From Hyphomonas sp. (GTDB lineage Bacteria > Pseudomonadota > Alphaproteobacteria > Caulobacterales > Hyphomonadaceae): a stretch of 64,000 nt of DNA. Every line of letters starts with the position of its first letter. The stretch's first letter is position 1. Under the pieces are notes generated by a model. That model saw only the letters and a program-made list of their open reading frames with translations. It was not told the DNA's origin and searched no databases. The position numbers were made by a program, and so were the translations under genes. Shown in pieces: positions 1 to 8,450 of this stretch. The stretch covers positions 18,631 to 82,630 of the forward strand of contig WGNP01000016.1 in assembly GCA_016124495.1 (NCBI GenBank). The letters are read 5' to 3'.

Positions 1-1
1 C

Positions 2-778
2 GCGTCGCATCGGGGCGGGCCGGCGCCGGGCTTTCCGGAGAATGCGCTGGAGACGCTGGAACATGGCCTGAGCCAGGGCATCCGCGTGTTCGAGGTGGAC
101 GTCGCCTCCAGCCGGGACGGCGTCCTGTTCCTGCACCATGATGACCGGTTCGGACGCACGGCCGACGGCGACAGCTATGTCGCCGATACCGACTGGGCGG
201 ATATTGCGCGGCTGAGGCTGAAGGATCCCGAGGGCGAGGTGACCGGGCTGCATCCGCCGAAGCTGACCGATGTGCTGCTCTGGGCCAAGCAGCATGGCGC
301 GGTGCTGGAGCTCGACCGCAAGCAGACGACGGGGTTTCGCAATATCGTCGAGGCGGTGCGTGCTGCACAGGCGGAGCACAATGTGATCATGATCTCTTAT
401 TCCGACGAGGAAGCGGGCGCAATTGCGAAGCTGGATCCGTCGTTGATGATGACCGCTTCGGCGCGCGGCGACCGCGACCTGGCCAAGCTGGAAGCACTGG
501 GCGTTGACCTCACGCGGGTGATCGGCTGGACGGGCACGCGCGAGCCGGACCCGCCGGCATTCGAGCGGCTGCTGCAGAAAGGTGTCGAGCCGGCGTTCGG
601 CACGCTGGGCCGCCAGGGCGAGCGGCTGGACGACCAGTACTGGGCAGATGGGGACGGCAGCGAGTACCAGCGGCTGGTGGATGACGGTGTGGTACTGATT
701 GCGACGGATGAGCCTTACCGCGTGGCCGACTATCTGCTGGCGGATGAAGAAGGCTGGGAGGCTTGCGCGCGGCGCTAG
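2..778 (+). CDS. Glycerophosphodiester phosphodiesterase family protein (5' partial)
   Basis: The frame is open from base 2, so the gene begins upstream of the window. The first visible residues carry the GDPD signature: an HRGG motif, then PENALE, then an E-x-D pair and HHDD within about 45 residues. These are the catalytic histidine and metal-binding residues of the TIM-barrel family that hydrolyses glycerophosphodiesters to glycerol-3-phosphate and an alcohol. The rest of the barrel runs to a normal C-terminus. An internal GTG at 86 would drop the HRGG motif and is not the true start. The stop overlaps by 4 bases the end of the convergent membrane-protein gene. Any signal peptide lies outside the window, so the cellular location is unknown. 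Confidence 0.85.
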   Translation, partial: ASHRGGPAPGFPENALETLEHGLSQGIRVFEVDVASSRDGVLFLHHDDRFGRTADGDSYVADTDWADIARLRLKDPEGEVTGLHPPKLTDVLLWAKQHGAVLELDRKQTTGFRNIVEAVRAAQAEHNVIMISYSDEEAGAIAKLDPSLMMTASARGDRDLAKLEALGVDLTRVIGWTGTREPDPPAFERLLQKGVEPAFGTLGRQGERLDDQYWADGDGSEYQRLVDDGVVLIATDEPYRVADYLLADEEGWEACARR

Positions 779-1158
779 GCGCGCGCGCTGCGCACCACGA
801 ACCAGAGCCAGACGAGCAGGATGGGCGAGCCGAGTTCGATGAACATGCCGGCCCATTGCTGGGGCGTGCCGGGGCCGACCGTGAGGTGGGAAACGAGCCG
901 CCCGAGGCCGCCGATGACGAGCGCGGCGCAGATGAAACTGATCAGACGGAAATGAGTCTCGATTTTCGGGATGGCGTACCAGAGCAGGAACGAGACAAGG
1001 ACATAGACGCCGGACATATAGCGGTACTGGTTGTCGATAGCGGCGGAGACCGGAGTGGCCGGATCGGCCCCGGCCATTCCGGAGACGAGCCCAAGCGCAG
1101 CGAAGGCGAGCGGGATGACAGAAAAGAGGCCGAGCACGACCTGCAGACCGATTTTCAT
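775..1158 (-). CDS. Small four-helix membrane protein, DUF4345-like
   Basis: A 127-residue protein with four hydrophobic segments at roughly residues 4-28, 48-62, 68-90 and 100-122, joined by short loops. Size and helix pattern fit the DUF4345 family of small inner-membrane proteins of unknown function; this assignment is by resemblance only. The start lies just after the GTTGTAACC-type leader on the minus strand. A perfect 22-base palindrome at 1202-1223 lies 44-65 bases upstream of the start and could be a regulatory site. The gene converges on the phosphodiesterase gene, sharing 4 bases. Confidence 0.7.
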   Translation of the reverse strand: MKIGLQVVLGLFSVIPLAFAALGLVSGMAGADPATPVSAAIDNQYRYMSGVYVLVSFLLWYAIPKIETHFRLISFICAALVIGGLGRLVSHLTVGPGTPQQWAGMFIELGSPILLVWLWFVVRSARA

Positions 1159-1201
1159 GGTGTTACCCCTGGGTGCTTCTGGTTACAACACGCCATGGCA
1201 C

Positions 1202-1223
1202 AAGATGACGCATGCGTCATCTT
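1202..1223. promoter_or_regulatory. Perfect 22-base palindrome, candidate operator
   Basis: Bases 1202-1223 form a perfect, loop-free inverted repeat centred on GCATGC, with half-site AAGATGACGCA. It is followed on the plus strand by a short T run, but no plus-strand gene ends nearby that would need a terminator. Relative to the minus-strand membrane-protein gene it sits in the promoter region. The core has TGAC-N6-GTCA spacing, and the same arrangement occurs at 10054-10067 upstream of the RND efflux operon. A dimeric regulator site is the simplest reading; a terminator is the alternative. Confidence 0.45.
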
Positions 1224-1434
1224 TTTTCTCGGGCGCCGTCGGACTGTCGCTTCGCCCCGGGTGCCGTAACAGGCGCGCGGGCTGTGGGACGCTTGCTGCT
1301 CGCAAGGCTTTGGCCTGAAAGTGAAGATCCCCAGCGCGCGCTGCGACCTCTTGCGGAAACATGTCCTCAGCCGCAGTTCCGCGGCAAGGCGAGCCCCGCT
1401 GCAACGTCACTGCCCGGACTGAAGGACAGATTCG

Positions 1435-1881
1435 ATGAAGCCCCCCGTCACGAACCGGGACCAGGCGAAGGCCCGGGCCCGAGAGCTGCGCGTCGAATTT
1501 GGCGCAAGCGGCACGCCGATTTCCCATGCCGAAGCGCGCGAACGCGTGGCCGCCGAACTGGGCTACCGCCACTGGAATATCGCCTCGGCGCGCCTGTCGA
1601 ACGAGCCCGAGGTGCCGCTGCAGGTGGGCGACCTGATGGCGGGGCGCTACCTCAAGCAGCCGTTCACCGGCCGGGTGCCGGGCGGGCGTGAGCTTGCCGG
1701 CGGTGCGGCGTACGACATCACCATAGGCTTTGACGAAGCGGTGGACGCGGTGGACTTCGAGAGCCTCTCGAACCTGCGCACACAGGTACAGATCACCGTT
1801 TCGGAAGCGGGGAGCTGCCTTCCGCACGAGCGCCGGCCTGCCGCACATGCTGTGGAGCAAACGGGCGCCGGGGCCGTCTGA
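1435..1881 (+). CDS. Glyoxalase-related protein (Glyoxalase_8-like), probable 3' frameshift
   Basis: The N-terminal part resembles the small domain found in 'glyoxalase superfamily' proteins: a helical segment with AHAE-like and ELGYRHWN motifs (about residues 24-48), then a beta-rich part with GRYLKQPF and FDEAVDAVDFESL (about residues 66-105). From about residue 125 the reading frame stops making sense (CLPHERRP...). One frame over, from base 1820, the sequence reads FRTSAGLPHMLW, which fits the expected family C-terminus, and ends at a TAA at 1904-1906. A single-base insertion near 1816-1819, or a sequencing error, would explain this. The function is unknown; the metal-binding glyoxalase core is not evident. 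Confidence 0.6.
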   Translation: MKPPVTNRDQAKARARELRVEFGASGTPISHAEARERVAAELGYRHWNIASARLSNEPEVPLQVGDLMAGRYLKQPFTGRVPGGRELAGGAAYDITIGFDEAVDAVDFESLSNLRTQVQITVSEAGSCLPHERRPAAHAVEQTGAGAV

Positions 1882-1896
1882 TCCTGGCTCGTTCGC

Positions 1897-2553
1897 CTAC
1901 GGATAAAGCCTGAGGCTCACCCAGCCCTCGCCCTTGCGGTAGAGCTTCAGGCGGTCGTGCATACGAAAGGCCTGATCCTGCCAGAATTCGATCTCGGTGG
2001 GCGCAAGCCGGAAGCCGCCCCAGAACTCCGGACGCGGAATATCCGGACCGTCGCCATAGACGGTGGAGACTTCTGCGATGCGCTGTTCGAAGACGGCGCG
2101 GTCGGCCATCGGGCGGGACTGGTCCGAAGCAATGGCGCTGATGCGGCTCTGGGCGGCGCGGGAGGCGAAGTAGGCGTCGGCCTCGCCGTCGGAGACGCGG
2201 GTGACGCTGCCCCGGATGCGGACCTGGCGGCGCATGCTTTTCCAGTGGAAGCCGAGCGCAGCTGAGGGCTGCGCCGCCAGCTGCACGCCCTTGGCGCTTT
2301 CGAGGTTGGTGAAGAAGGTGAAGCCGGCTGCGTCGACGCCCTTCAGGAGCACGATGCGGACATCCGGATTGCCGCCCGAGTCCACGGTTGCGAGCGACAT
2401 CGCGTTGGCGTCGTTCGGCTCCGAGGTGCGAGCGTCCGCCATCCATTGCTGGAACAGGGCGATCGGATCGGCGGTCTCCGGGATCAGCGCGCGGTCGCCG
2501 CTATCGGCATAATCGGCGGCGCTGGGCGTCGGCGGGATCAGGGAGGACGACAT
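1897..2553 (-). CDS. pdxH: Pyridoxine/pyridoxamine 5'-phosphate oxidase
   Basis: FMN-dependent oxidase that makes pyridoxal 5'-phosphate, the last step of vitamin B6 synthesis and salvage, in the cytoplasm. The 218-residue length is normal. Visible family features are PDVRIVLLKG and GFTFFTN in the FMN-binding barrel, HWKSMRRQVRIRG, the SRISAIASDQS segment, FWGGFRL and the conserved ending near WVSLRLYP. An in-frame ATG four codons upstream (2565) is possible; the chosen start at MSSS is preceded by a weak GGTGG. The gene is divergent from aroC. PLP supplied by this enzyme is the cofactor of tryptophanase and glycine dehydrogenase encoded elsewhere in the window. Confidence 0.93.
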   Translation of the reverse strand: MSSSLIPPTPSAADYADSGDRALIPETADPIALFQQWMADARTSEPNDANAMSLATVDSGGNPDVRIVLLKGVDAAGFTFFTNLESAKGVQLAAQPSAALGFHWKSMRRQVRIRGSVTRVSDGEADAYFASRAAQSRISAIASDQSRPMADRAVFEQRIAEVSTVYGDGPDIPRPEFWGGFRLAPTEIEFWQDQAFRMHDRLKLYRKGEGWVSLRLYP

Positions 2554-2635
2554 GAGGGCCACCATTTTCGCGGTTTGTCAGGCTGGCAATTTCATATAGG
2601 ACGCAGGGAATAACGGCGAGGGTTCAGGCTGTCAC

Positions 2636-3727
2636 ATGTCGCACAACACGTTTGGCCATCTGTTTCGCGTGACGACCTGGGGCGAGAGCCATGGGCCGGC
2701 GCTGGGCTGCGTTGTAGACGGCTGCCCGCCGGGCCTCGCGCTGGACGAGGCGTTCATCCAGGGCTTCCTCGACCAGCGGCGGCCGGGCACCTCGCGCTTC
2801 GTGACGCAGCGGCAGGAAGCTGATCTCGTGAAGATATTGTCAGGCGTGTTTGAAGACGACCGGACGGACGGGACGGTGACGACGGGCACGCCGATTTCGC
2901 TGATGATTGAGAATACCGACCAGCGCAGCAAGGATTACCGCGAGATCCGCGACCGGTATCGCCCCGGCCATGCCGACTATGCGTATGACGCGAAATACGG
3001 CGTGCGGGATTATCGCGGCGGCGGACGGTCCAGCGCGCGCGAGACGGCGGCGCGGGTGGCGGCGGGGGCAGTGGCGCGGCGGGTGCTCGGCGACGGAATC
3101 CTGATCCGGGGCGCCGTGGTACAGATCGGGCCGCACATGATTAATCCCGAGACCTGGGACTGGGAGGAGACGCGGAACAATCCGTTATGGTGTCCCGAGA
3201 AGGAGATGGTCCCGGTGTGGGAATCCTTCCTCGACGAGACGCGCAAGACGGGCTCCTCTGCGGGCGCGATCGTACAGATCGAGGCGAGCGGCGTGCCGGC
3301 CGGCTGGGGCGCGCCGATCTATGGCAAGCTCGATGCGGAACTTGCAGGCGCGATGATGGGCATAAACGCCGCCAAGGGCGTCGAGATCGGCGCGGGCTTT
3401 GCGGCGGCATGGATGAGCGGCGAAGAGAATGCCGACGAGATGCGCGCCGGCAATGACGGCCCCTCTTTCCTGGCCAACAACAATGGCGGCGTGGCGGGCG
3501 GCATTTCGACGGGCCAGGATGTGGTTGTGCGCATTGCGATCAAGCCGACCTCGTCAATCCTGAACGAGGTGCGCTCGGTGACCCGCCACGGCGAAGAAGT
3601 GGACGTGCGCACCATCGGGCGGCATGATCCGTGTGTCGGCATCCGGGCGGTGCCGGTGGCCGAAGCGATGATGGCCTGCGTACTGGCCGACGCGAAGCTG
3701 CGCCACCGGGGCCAGACCGGGCGCTGA
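2636..3727 (+). CDS. aroC: Chorismate synthase
   Basis: Catalyses the final step of the shikimate pathway: anti-elimination of phosphate from 5-enolpyruvylshikimate-3-phosphate to chorismate, needing reduced FMN. The 363-residue length matches the family. The first signature [14 protein letters not shown] is near residues 16-29. The second signature region with [25 protein letters not shown] is around residues 108-148. [11 protein letters not shown] and the C-terminal [17 protein letters not shown] are also present. It is divergent from pdxH with a gap of about 80 bases holding both promoters; no strong ribosome binding site is visible. Confidence 0.97.
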   Translation: MSHNTFGHLFRVTTWGESHGPALGCVVDGCPPGLALDEAFIQGFLDQRRPGTSRFVTQRQEADLVKILSGVFEDDRTDGTVTTGTPISLMIENTDQRSKDYREIRDRYRPGHADYAYDAKYGVRDYRGGGRSSARETAARVAAGAVARRVLGDGILIRGAVVQIGPHMINPETWDWEETRNNPLWCPEKEMVPVWESFLDETRKTGSSAGAIVQIEASGVPAGWGAPIYGKLDAELAGAMMGINAAKGVEIGAGFAAAWMSGEENADEMRAGNDGPSFLANNNGGVAGGISTGQDVVVRIAIKPTSSILNEVRSVTRHGEEVDVRTIGRHDPCVGIRAVPVAEAMMACVLADAKLRHRGQTGR

Positions 3728-3788
3728 AGCGAAAGAGCCCCCGTGTGTTTTGCACAGGAGCCCTCGTTCGTATTCCGTGAACGGATAT

Positions 3789-4286
3789 TTAGAACTTCAC
3801 GACGCCGCCGATGGTGAATACGTCGGCTTCGGAATCGTCACCTTCGTAACGCGAGGCATCCAGGCGGACACCCAGACGCTCGGTCAGGAAGAGTTTGCCG
3901 CCAACGCCGTAGGCAAGACCGTCCACGTCGGCGGTAGCGCTGCCGAGGCCCGGCACTGCAGCCGAGAACTCGGACGCGGCGTAACCGGCGCGGCCGAACA
4001 GTTCGAAACGCTCCGTGACCGGAGCGCGCAGGACGCCGAAGGCACCGAAAGACTGCTCGAGTTCAACCGTGGCCGGGCCGACGTCTGCGTCGTCGATACC
4101 GATCGACACTTCACCTTCAGCGCCGAAATAACGGTTGAAGAAGTAGGTGCCACGGCCGGTCAAAGCGCCGAATTCAGCGCCGTCTTCGTCGAACCGGGAA
4201 TATCCGCCGCTGAGCTCGAGGTTGCCCTGGGCAACAGCGATCGGTGCAGCAAGGATGGCGGCGAGGGATACGAGTGCAAGTTTCAT
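3789..4286 (-). CDS. Outer-membrane beta-barrel protein
   Basis: A 165-residue secreted protein. The start at MKLALVSLAA is set by a good GGAG six to seven bases upstream and by a clear signal peptide cleaved after AVAQ, whereas an upstream in-frame ATG (4415) would add an implausible leader. The mature part alternates polar and hydrophobic residues in short strands, with conserved glycines and aromatics (GGYSRFD, GRGTYFFNRYFGAEGE, LFGRAGYA). It ends in phenylalanine, as expected for BAM-inserted eight-stranded barrels of the OmpA-like or porin_4/OMP_b-brl type. The specific function is unknown. Confidence 0.8.
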   Translation of the reverse strand: MKLALVSLAAILAAPIAVAQGNLELSGGYSRFDEDGAEFGALTGRGTYFFNRYFGAEGEVSIGIDDADVGPATVELEQSFGAFGVLRAPVTERFELFGRAGYAASEFSAAVPGLGSATADVDGLAYGVGGKLFLTERLGVRLDASRYEGDDSEADVFTIGGVVKF

Positions 4287-4440
4287 TTTTTTATTCTCCG
4301 TACTCTGTAGTTGTGCGCAACTGCGCGCCACTGACCTAGCAACGGGAATCCCCGCCGTCAGATTGCGATGCAGTAATGTGCAGTTTTGAGCGCGGGCCTG
4401 TGGCCAACAGAGCACAGATTATGAGGCGACTGTAATCTTG

Positions 4441-5532
4441 TCAGCCGGCGCGCGCGCCACCATGGGGGCGGCGCCAGGTAGTGACTTTGGTGAGAAAGGC
4501 GAGCGTCTTACGTTCCTTAAAAAAGCCTTGCGTTTCTAAAGCTTCAGCGAGGTTCCAGTCGAGATAGCCCTTGTAATAGGGCTCGTGGAAACCATGGGGG
4601 AAATACTCAAGCAATCCGTCCATCGCAGGATAATCCCCGAACTGGACACTGTCGGCGAGCACCAAAAGGCCACCTGGTTTCAGTACACGGAATATCTCTG
4701 CAAGGACTTTTGTCCGGACCTTCGGCGGCAGTTCGTGGAAGAGGAAAATCGAGACCACGATATCCTGCGAGGCGGGCTCGCACGGCATCGCTTCGGCGGC
4801 CTCCTGGATCACGTCCACCTGGCGCCAGGGCGCGAGGCGCGTGCGGGCCGCGTCCGTGTAGGAGGGCGACAGGTCAAGCCCGGCGGCACGCAGTTTCGGA
4901 TAGACTTCCAGCACCTTTTCAAGAAAGCGGCCATTGCCGCAGGCGACATCCAGCAGGCGCTGCGTGCGCTGGTCCCGGCCCTTGAGTTCGCGGCTGATTT
5001 CGGCGAGCGCGGCGCGGCGCATGGCGTCGGCGGTGCCGGAGAACAGCGCCTCGACCTGCGTGTCATAAAGCTGGGCACTTTCCCCGGTGAACCAGCCGCC
5101 GGACTGGTAGTGGAAATTCTGCAGGTAATAGGCCGGGTACCGGTTGGTGCCTTCGGGCACCTGCGCGCGGATTTCGGTGCCGTCGCGGGCTAGCCGCCGG
5201 CGGTTCACCTCAGACGCATCCTGCAGGAAGGCCTGGGCGGATTTCAGGGCCTTGGGCAGGTCTGCGGCGCGCAGGTCCTGCGGCGGCGGATATAGGCCCG
5301 CTTCGACATTCGCCTGGTCCTGCACGAAGAGGCGAAGGTAGGCCTTGCGCAGCTCCGACAGGTCTGGCTGGCCGCGCGTCGGCCGGAATTCCGGCTCGCC
5401 GGGGCGGTCAAATCCGCCGGACTGGCTTCGGGCGGCCTGCATCTGGGCAGCATACCAGGCGGTGCGCAGGCCCTGCCCGGCGGCGTAGCGTGCCCGGCTG
5501 GCGGTCTTGGCGGCGCGGTCAATCAATCCCAT
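4441..5532 (-). CDS. Class I SAM-dependent methyltransferase
   Basis: A 363-residue cytoplasmic protein. About 185 residues of conserved helical N-terminal sequence precede a Rossmann methyltransferase domain. Motif I is LLDVACGNGRFLEKVL, followed by the acidic end of strand 2 (GLDLSPSY) and later VVSIFLFHELPP and FRVLKPGGLLVLADSVQ, the usual motif IV and post-V positions. The substrate cannot be read from the sequence. The long N-terminal extension, with a conserved NRYPAYYLQNFHYQSGGW stretch, sets it apart from small generic methyltransferases. Confidence 0.8.
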   Translation of the reverse strand: MGLIDRAAKTASRARYAAGQGLRTAWYAAQMQAARSQSGGFDRPGEPEFRPTRGQPDLSELRKAYLRLFVQDQANVEAGLYPPPQDLRAADLPKALKSAQAFLQDASEVNRRRLARDGTEIRAQVPEGTNRYPAYYLQNFHYQSGGWFTGESAQLYDTQVEALFSGTADAMRRAALAEISRELKGRDQRTQRLLDVACGNGRFLEKVLEVYPKLRAAGLDLSPSYTDAARTRLAPWRQVDVIQEAAEAMPCEPASQDIVVSIFLFHELPPKVRTKVLAEIFRVLKPGGLLVLADSVQFGDYPAMDGLLEYFPHGFHEPYYKGYLDWNLAEALETQGFFKERKTLAFLTKVTTWRRPHGGARAG

Positions 5533-5664
5533 GAGACGAATATGTAGAGCGGATACGCCCTAGTCCAGTGTCCGGGCAGCCTTCAGGCTCCGTTCAGGTT
5601 GGCAGGGGCAAGTTAGCCACCGCTACTGGCGCATCCTGCCTCATGAAGCCGAAGGAGACTGGTG

Positions 5665-6369
5665 ATGTTGAAGCTCTCTCTGGCTGCTGGCAGCATTGGC
5701 CTGATGGCCCTCGCCCTGCCGATGCAGGCCCACGCGCAGTACGCCTATCCCTACAGCGAGCCCGGCGTGCGCAATGTGCAGTGCGAACGTGAGCGCTCGG
5801 ACGATTCGGCCGCCGGAACGATTGTCGGCGCCCTGGCCGGCGCGCTTATCGGCGGCGCGATTGGCAACAATATTGAGAATGACCGCGAGTATACCCGGTA
5901 CAACCGGCGCGGGCGCCCGGTCGAAACCTACCGCGAAGGCCGCAGCGAATCCGGCAACGTCGCCGTTGGCGCCGTGCTGGGCGCGCTGGTCGGCGGGGTG
6001 GCGGGCAACTCGATTGCCAAGGATACCGGGCCCGACTGCCAGGTGGCCTATGCACCCTACAGCTATTCCTCGACCCCATCGGGCGCGATCCCGCGCACGA
6101 CGCAGGGCCTTTATGGGGGGCCGGAAGTGATGGGCCAGGGCGGATACCAGACCGGCTACCCCGCCTCCTATCCTCCGACACCGTCCTATCCGGATTACCG
6201 CGACGAGCCGCGCTATGAAGCGCCCGACCGTGATTGCCGCGTCATCCACCGCGAGACCCGCCTGCCGGACGGCGACGTGCAGCGCGATCCCGTGACCGCC
6301 TGCTATGACGAGCGCTCCCGCGAGTGGCGCATCCAGGACGGGTATACGGACGATCCTTACGGTTACTAG
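5665..6369 (+). CDS. Secreted glycine-zipper (17 kDa antigen-like) protein
   Basis: A 234-residue protein with a signal peptide ending ...PMQAHAQ. Two glycine-zipper segments follow: GALAGALIGGAIGN near residues 55-70 and GAVLGALVGGVAGN near 107-120. Each is of the type seen in Rickettsia 17 kDa surface antigen and related envelope proteins. The second half is rich in Tyr, Pro, Gly and Arg (PPTPSYPDYRDE) and ends in a compact domain with two cysteines (DCRVIHRETRLPDG...VTACYDE). ATG 5665 is preferred to GTG 5662 because GGAG at 5653-5656 has standard spacing. Likely a periplasmic or outer-membrane-associated structural protein. Confidence 0.75.
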   Translation: MLKLSLAAGSIGLMALALPMQAHAQYAYPYSEPGVRNVQCERERSDDSAAGTIVGALAGALIGGAIGNNIENDREYTRYNRRGRPVETYREGRSESGNVAVGAVLGALVGGVAGNSIAKDTGPDCQVAYAPYSYSSTPSGAIPRTTQGLYGGPEVMGQGGYQTGYPASYPPTPSYPDYRDEPRYEAPDRDCRVIHRETRLPDGDVQRDPVTACYDERSREWRIQDGYTDDPYGY

Positions 6370-6370
6370 T

Positions 6371-6418
6371 TTTCGAGGCGTTTCCCCGAAAACCGGTTCC
6401 CGCTTTTTGGAACGCCGC
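6371..6418. repeat. Intergenic inverted repeat, candidate dispersed repeat unit
   Basis: Between two convergent genes lies an imperfect hairpin with arms GGCGTTTCC (6377-6385) and GGAACGCC (6409-6416). The inner part has CCGAAAACCGGTTCCCG and CTTTTTGG. From memory this resembles a short palindromic repeat scattered in intergenic regions of many alphaproteobacterial genomes. Only this copy is apparent in the window. It could also serve as the shared terminator of the two flanking genes. Confidence 0.45.
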
Positions 6419-6419
6419 T

Positions 6420-7169
6420 TCAGTGAGACCGCGCACAGACCAGCCATTCCCGGTTGCCATCACCGCCGGGAATGGGGCTGGGCTGGGGCGCCTCGACGCG
6501 CCAGCCCGCTGACATCAGGTAGGTGAGGAACGCGTCGAGCGCGGTTTGCGTGGCGGCGTCATCGATGACGAGGCCGCCTTTTCCGACATTCGAAGGGCCC
6601 ACTTCGAATTGCGGCTTGAACAGCGCGATCAGCGTGGCCGGCTTAGAGGCCAGGGCCATTGGAACGTCCAGCACCTTGGCAAGCGACACAAAGCTCAAAT
6701 CACAGACGATCAGCTGCGGCGGCGCGGCAAGGTGCGCGGGCGTCAGGTCGCGCGCGTTAAGGCGCTCGTGCGAGGTGACGCGGCCGTCGCCCACGATCTT
6801 CGCGTGCAGCTGACCGCGACCGACATCCACGCATGTGACATGCGACGCGCCGGCGCGCAGCAGCACATCCGTGAACCCGCCCGTCGAGGCGCCGAGATCG
6901 AGGCATTGCAAGCCCGCCGGATCGACGCCGAACACGTCCAGCGCGCGCGCCAGTTTCAAGCCGCCACGCGAGACGTAGGGGTGGGCCGCTTCGGACTGGA
7001 TCACCGCGTCCCGCGACAGGCTTTCGGAGGGTTTGGCGACCGGCTTGCCATCCGCGATGACGAGGCCGGCGGCGATGGCGGCTTGCGCCGCGGCGCGGCT
7101 GCCGAAATGGCCGAGGGCAACCAACATCTTGTCGGCGCGTTCGGTTTGAGGAGTCTGAGGGTCTGGCAT
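6420..7169 (-). CDS. tlyA: TlyA family 16S/23S rRNA 2'-O-methyltransferase (hemolysin A homologue)
   Basis: The 249-residue protein starts with an S4 RNA-binding domain (residues ~6-65: RADKMLVALGHF, AGLVIADGKPVAKPSE), followed by PYVSRGGLKL and an RrmJ-like methyltransferase domain with LDLGASTGGFTDVLL as the SAM-binding motif I, the VDVGRGQL strand and ICDLSFVSL. TlyA proteins 2'-O-methylate cytidines in rRNA. The start at MPDPQ is chosen because the much longer upstream open frame is low-quality sequence overlapping the divergent sodC gene. The 48-base gap to sodC must hold both promoters. Confidence 0.88.
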   Translation of the reverse strand: MPDPQTPQTERADKMLVALGHFGSRAAAQAAIAAGLVIADGKPVAKPSESLSRDAVIQSEAAHPYVSRGGLKLARALDVFGVDPAGLQCLDLGASTGGFTDVLLRAGASHVTCVDVGRGQLHAKIVGDGRVTSHERLNARDLTPAHLAAPPQLIVCDLSFVSLAKVLDVPMALASKPATLIALFKPQFEVGPSNVGKGGLVIDDAATQTALDAFLTYLMSAGWRVEAPQPSPIPGGDGNREWLVCARSH

Positions 7170-7217
7170 TCCGGTTCTCTGCCCTATACTTGAACCAGAA
7201 TCGACAGGAGTATCGAC

Positions 7218-7826
7218 ATGCTGAAGCAGTTTCTCATTGCCGCCCCCGTGCTGGCCCTTGCCGCGTGCGGACATACCGGCCATCACGGGCACAAGATGCA
7301 CGGCGAGGGTCACGGCGACCACGTGATGCACACGCCCGAAGTCAGCGCCGCGCCCATGGCCAAAGAGCTGGCCAAGGCGAGCGCATCGATCCTTGGCGCG
7401 GACGGCAAGGAAATCGGCCAGGCCCGGTTCGAGCAGGGCCGGACCGGCCTGATGATCCGGATGGAAATCGGTGCCGGGGGGCTGACGCCCGGCTGGCACG
7501 GCCTGCACCTGCACGAGACAGGCGACTGCTCGGATGTCGGCGCCTACCAGTTGTCCGGCGGCCACCATGGCAAGGAAGCTGGGGCGCACGGGCTCATGAA
7601 CCCGGATCTCGGCCCGGAAGCCGGCGACCTGCCGAACGTCTGGGCGGCGGCGGATGGCTCAGCCGGTTACGAGGCGTTCACGGTTCTTACGGAGCTGGTC
7701 CCTGCGCTGGGCGGGGATGGCCTCTCGATCATCATCCATGCCGCCGAGGACGATCACCGTTCCCAGCCTATTGGCGGCGCCGGGGCGCGCGTGGCTTGCG
7801 GTGCGGTGACCCGCACGGACGGCTAG
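7218..7826 (+). CDS. sodC: Cu/Zn superoxide dismutase, lipoprotein
   Basis: Periplasmic dismutation of superoxide. The N-terminus is a lipoprotein signal (LALAAC-G, lipid-attached Cys 17) followed by a His-rich stretch (HTGHHGHKMHGEGHGDHVMH), perhaps a metal-loading tail. The SOD core has the copper ligands in GLHLHETGDC, then the metal-loop histidines GGHHGKEAGAHG, the conserved GDLPN, and the ending IIIHAAEDDHRSQPIGGAGARVACG, which includes the catalytic arginine and disulphide cysteine. Length is 202 residues. It overlaps the end of the convergent membrane gene by 4 bases. Confidence 0.93.
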   Translation: MLKQFLIAAPVLALAACGHTGHHGHKMHGEGHGDHVMHTPEVSAAPMAKELAKASASILGADGKEIGQARFEQGRTGLMIRMEIGAGGLTPGWHGLHLHETGDCSDVGAYQLSGGHHGKEAGAHGLMNPDLGPEAGDLPNVWAAADGSAGYEAFTVLTELVPALGGDGLSIIIHAAEDDHRSQPIGGAGARVACGAVTRTDG

Positions 7827-8302
7827 GCTTTACGGCCTGCGTCCCGCAGCAGCGCCGGTCCCCGGATCACCTCTCCGGCGACGGCGCCCCCCGGCTCTGA
7901 GACCATCGCAGGCGACAAGACGTCAGCGGCAATGCCGTCGAGCCGGACCACGAAACTGGCGCCGATCATGGCACCGATCAACGAGCTGGCTAGGGCCCAT
8001 TGCGCAAGACCCCCGAGGGCGCGATTGGGCGCGCTGGCGCCTGAGGCGATGCCGAGGCCTAGCAGGATGCCTTGCACGAGCCGGGAGCCCACGCCCTTCA
8101 GGACCGCGCAGACGTCCGCCAGGATGAGGTGTTGATTGCCAACTTGGACAAGCCCGAACCCGATGATGGCGCCGGCGTAAAGCCAGCTGGACAGCATCGG
8201 AGCGGTGAGCTCCGGCGGGCCCGGCGGACCTGCCGCCGCCGCCTGCCGGGCAGCTTCCTGACCGCCATGATGCTGGCGCGCAATGGCGTTGAAATGGTCC
8301 AT
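7823..8302 (-). CDS. Hypothetical small membrane protein
   Basis: Not recognised. A 159-residue protein with a charged, Ala/Pro-rich N-terminus ([10 protein letters not shown]...). Two or three hydrophobic helices follow: [18 protein letters not shown], a glycine-rich [14 protein letters not shown], and [20 protein letters not shown]. The C-terminal tail is probably soluble. The ATG at 8302 has no strong ribosome binding site; an in-frame GTG at 8311 has GGAAG about nine bases upstream and is an equally good start. The long open frame upstream overlaps the divergent amidase start and is rejected. Convergent with sodC. Confidence 0.55.
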   Translation of the reverse strand: MDHFNAIARQHHGGQEAARQAAAAGPPGPPELTAPMLSSWLYAGAIIGFGLVQVGNQHLILADVCAVLKGVGSRLVQGILLGLGIASGASAPNRALGGLAQWALASSLIGAMIGASFVVRLDGIAADVLSPAMVSEPGGAVAGEVIRGPALLRDAGRKA

Positions 8303-8450
8303 CGGATGCACCGCAAGGTCTTCCCAGGCAGTACGGGCGCCTCTCGCCAAAAATTGGCAATCGCCGAAATCGCTGGCCCGGGCGGCGGGGCTTGCGCGCT
8401 GCGCCGCTGAACGCCACCATACCTGCCAACGGAATCCGGGGAAGATCACC

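Noticed and set aside
1793..2446. Long minus-strand open frame opposite the glyoxalase-related gene and inside pdxH
   Set aside because: It is Arg/His/Pro-rich with no family resemblance and lies in another frame of pdxH; typical of GC-rich shadow frames.
3728..3788. Terminator hairpin between aroC and the convergent barrel gene
   Set aside because: GAGCCCCC and GGAGCCCT are direct, not inverted, copies and form no stable stem.
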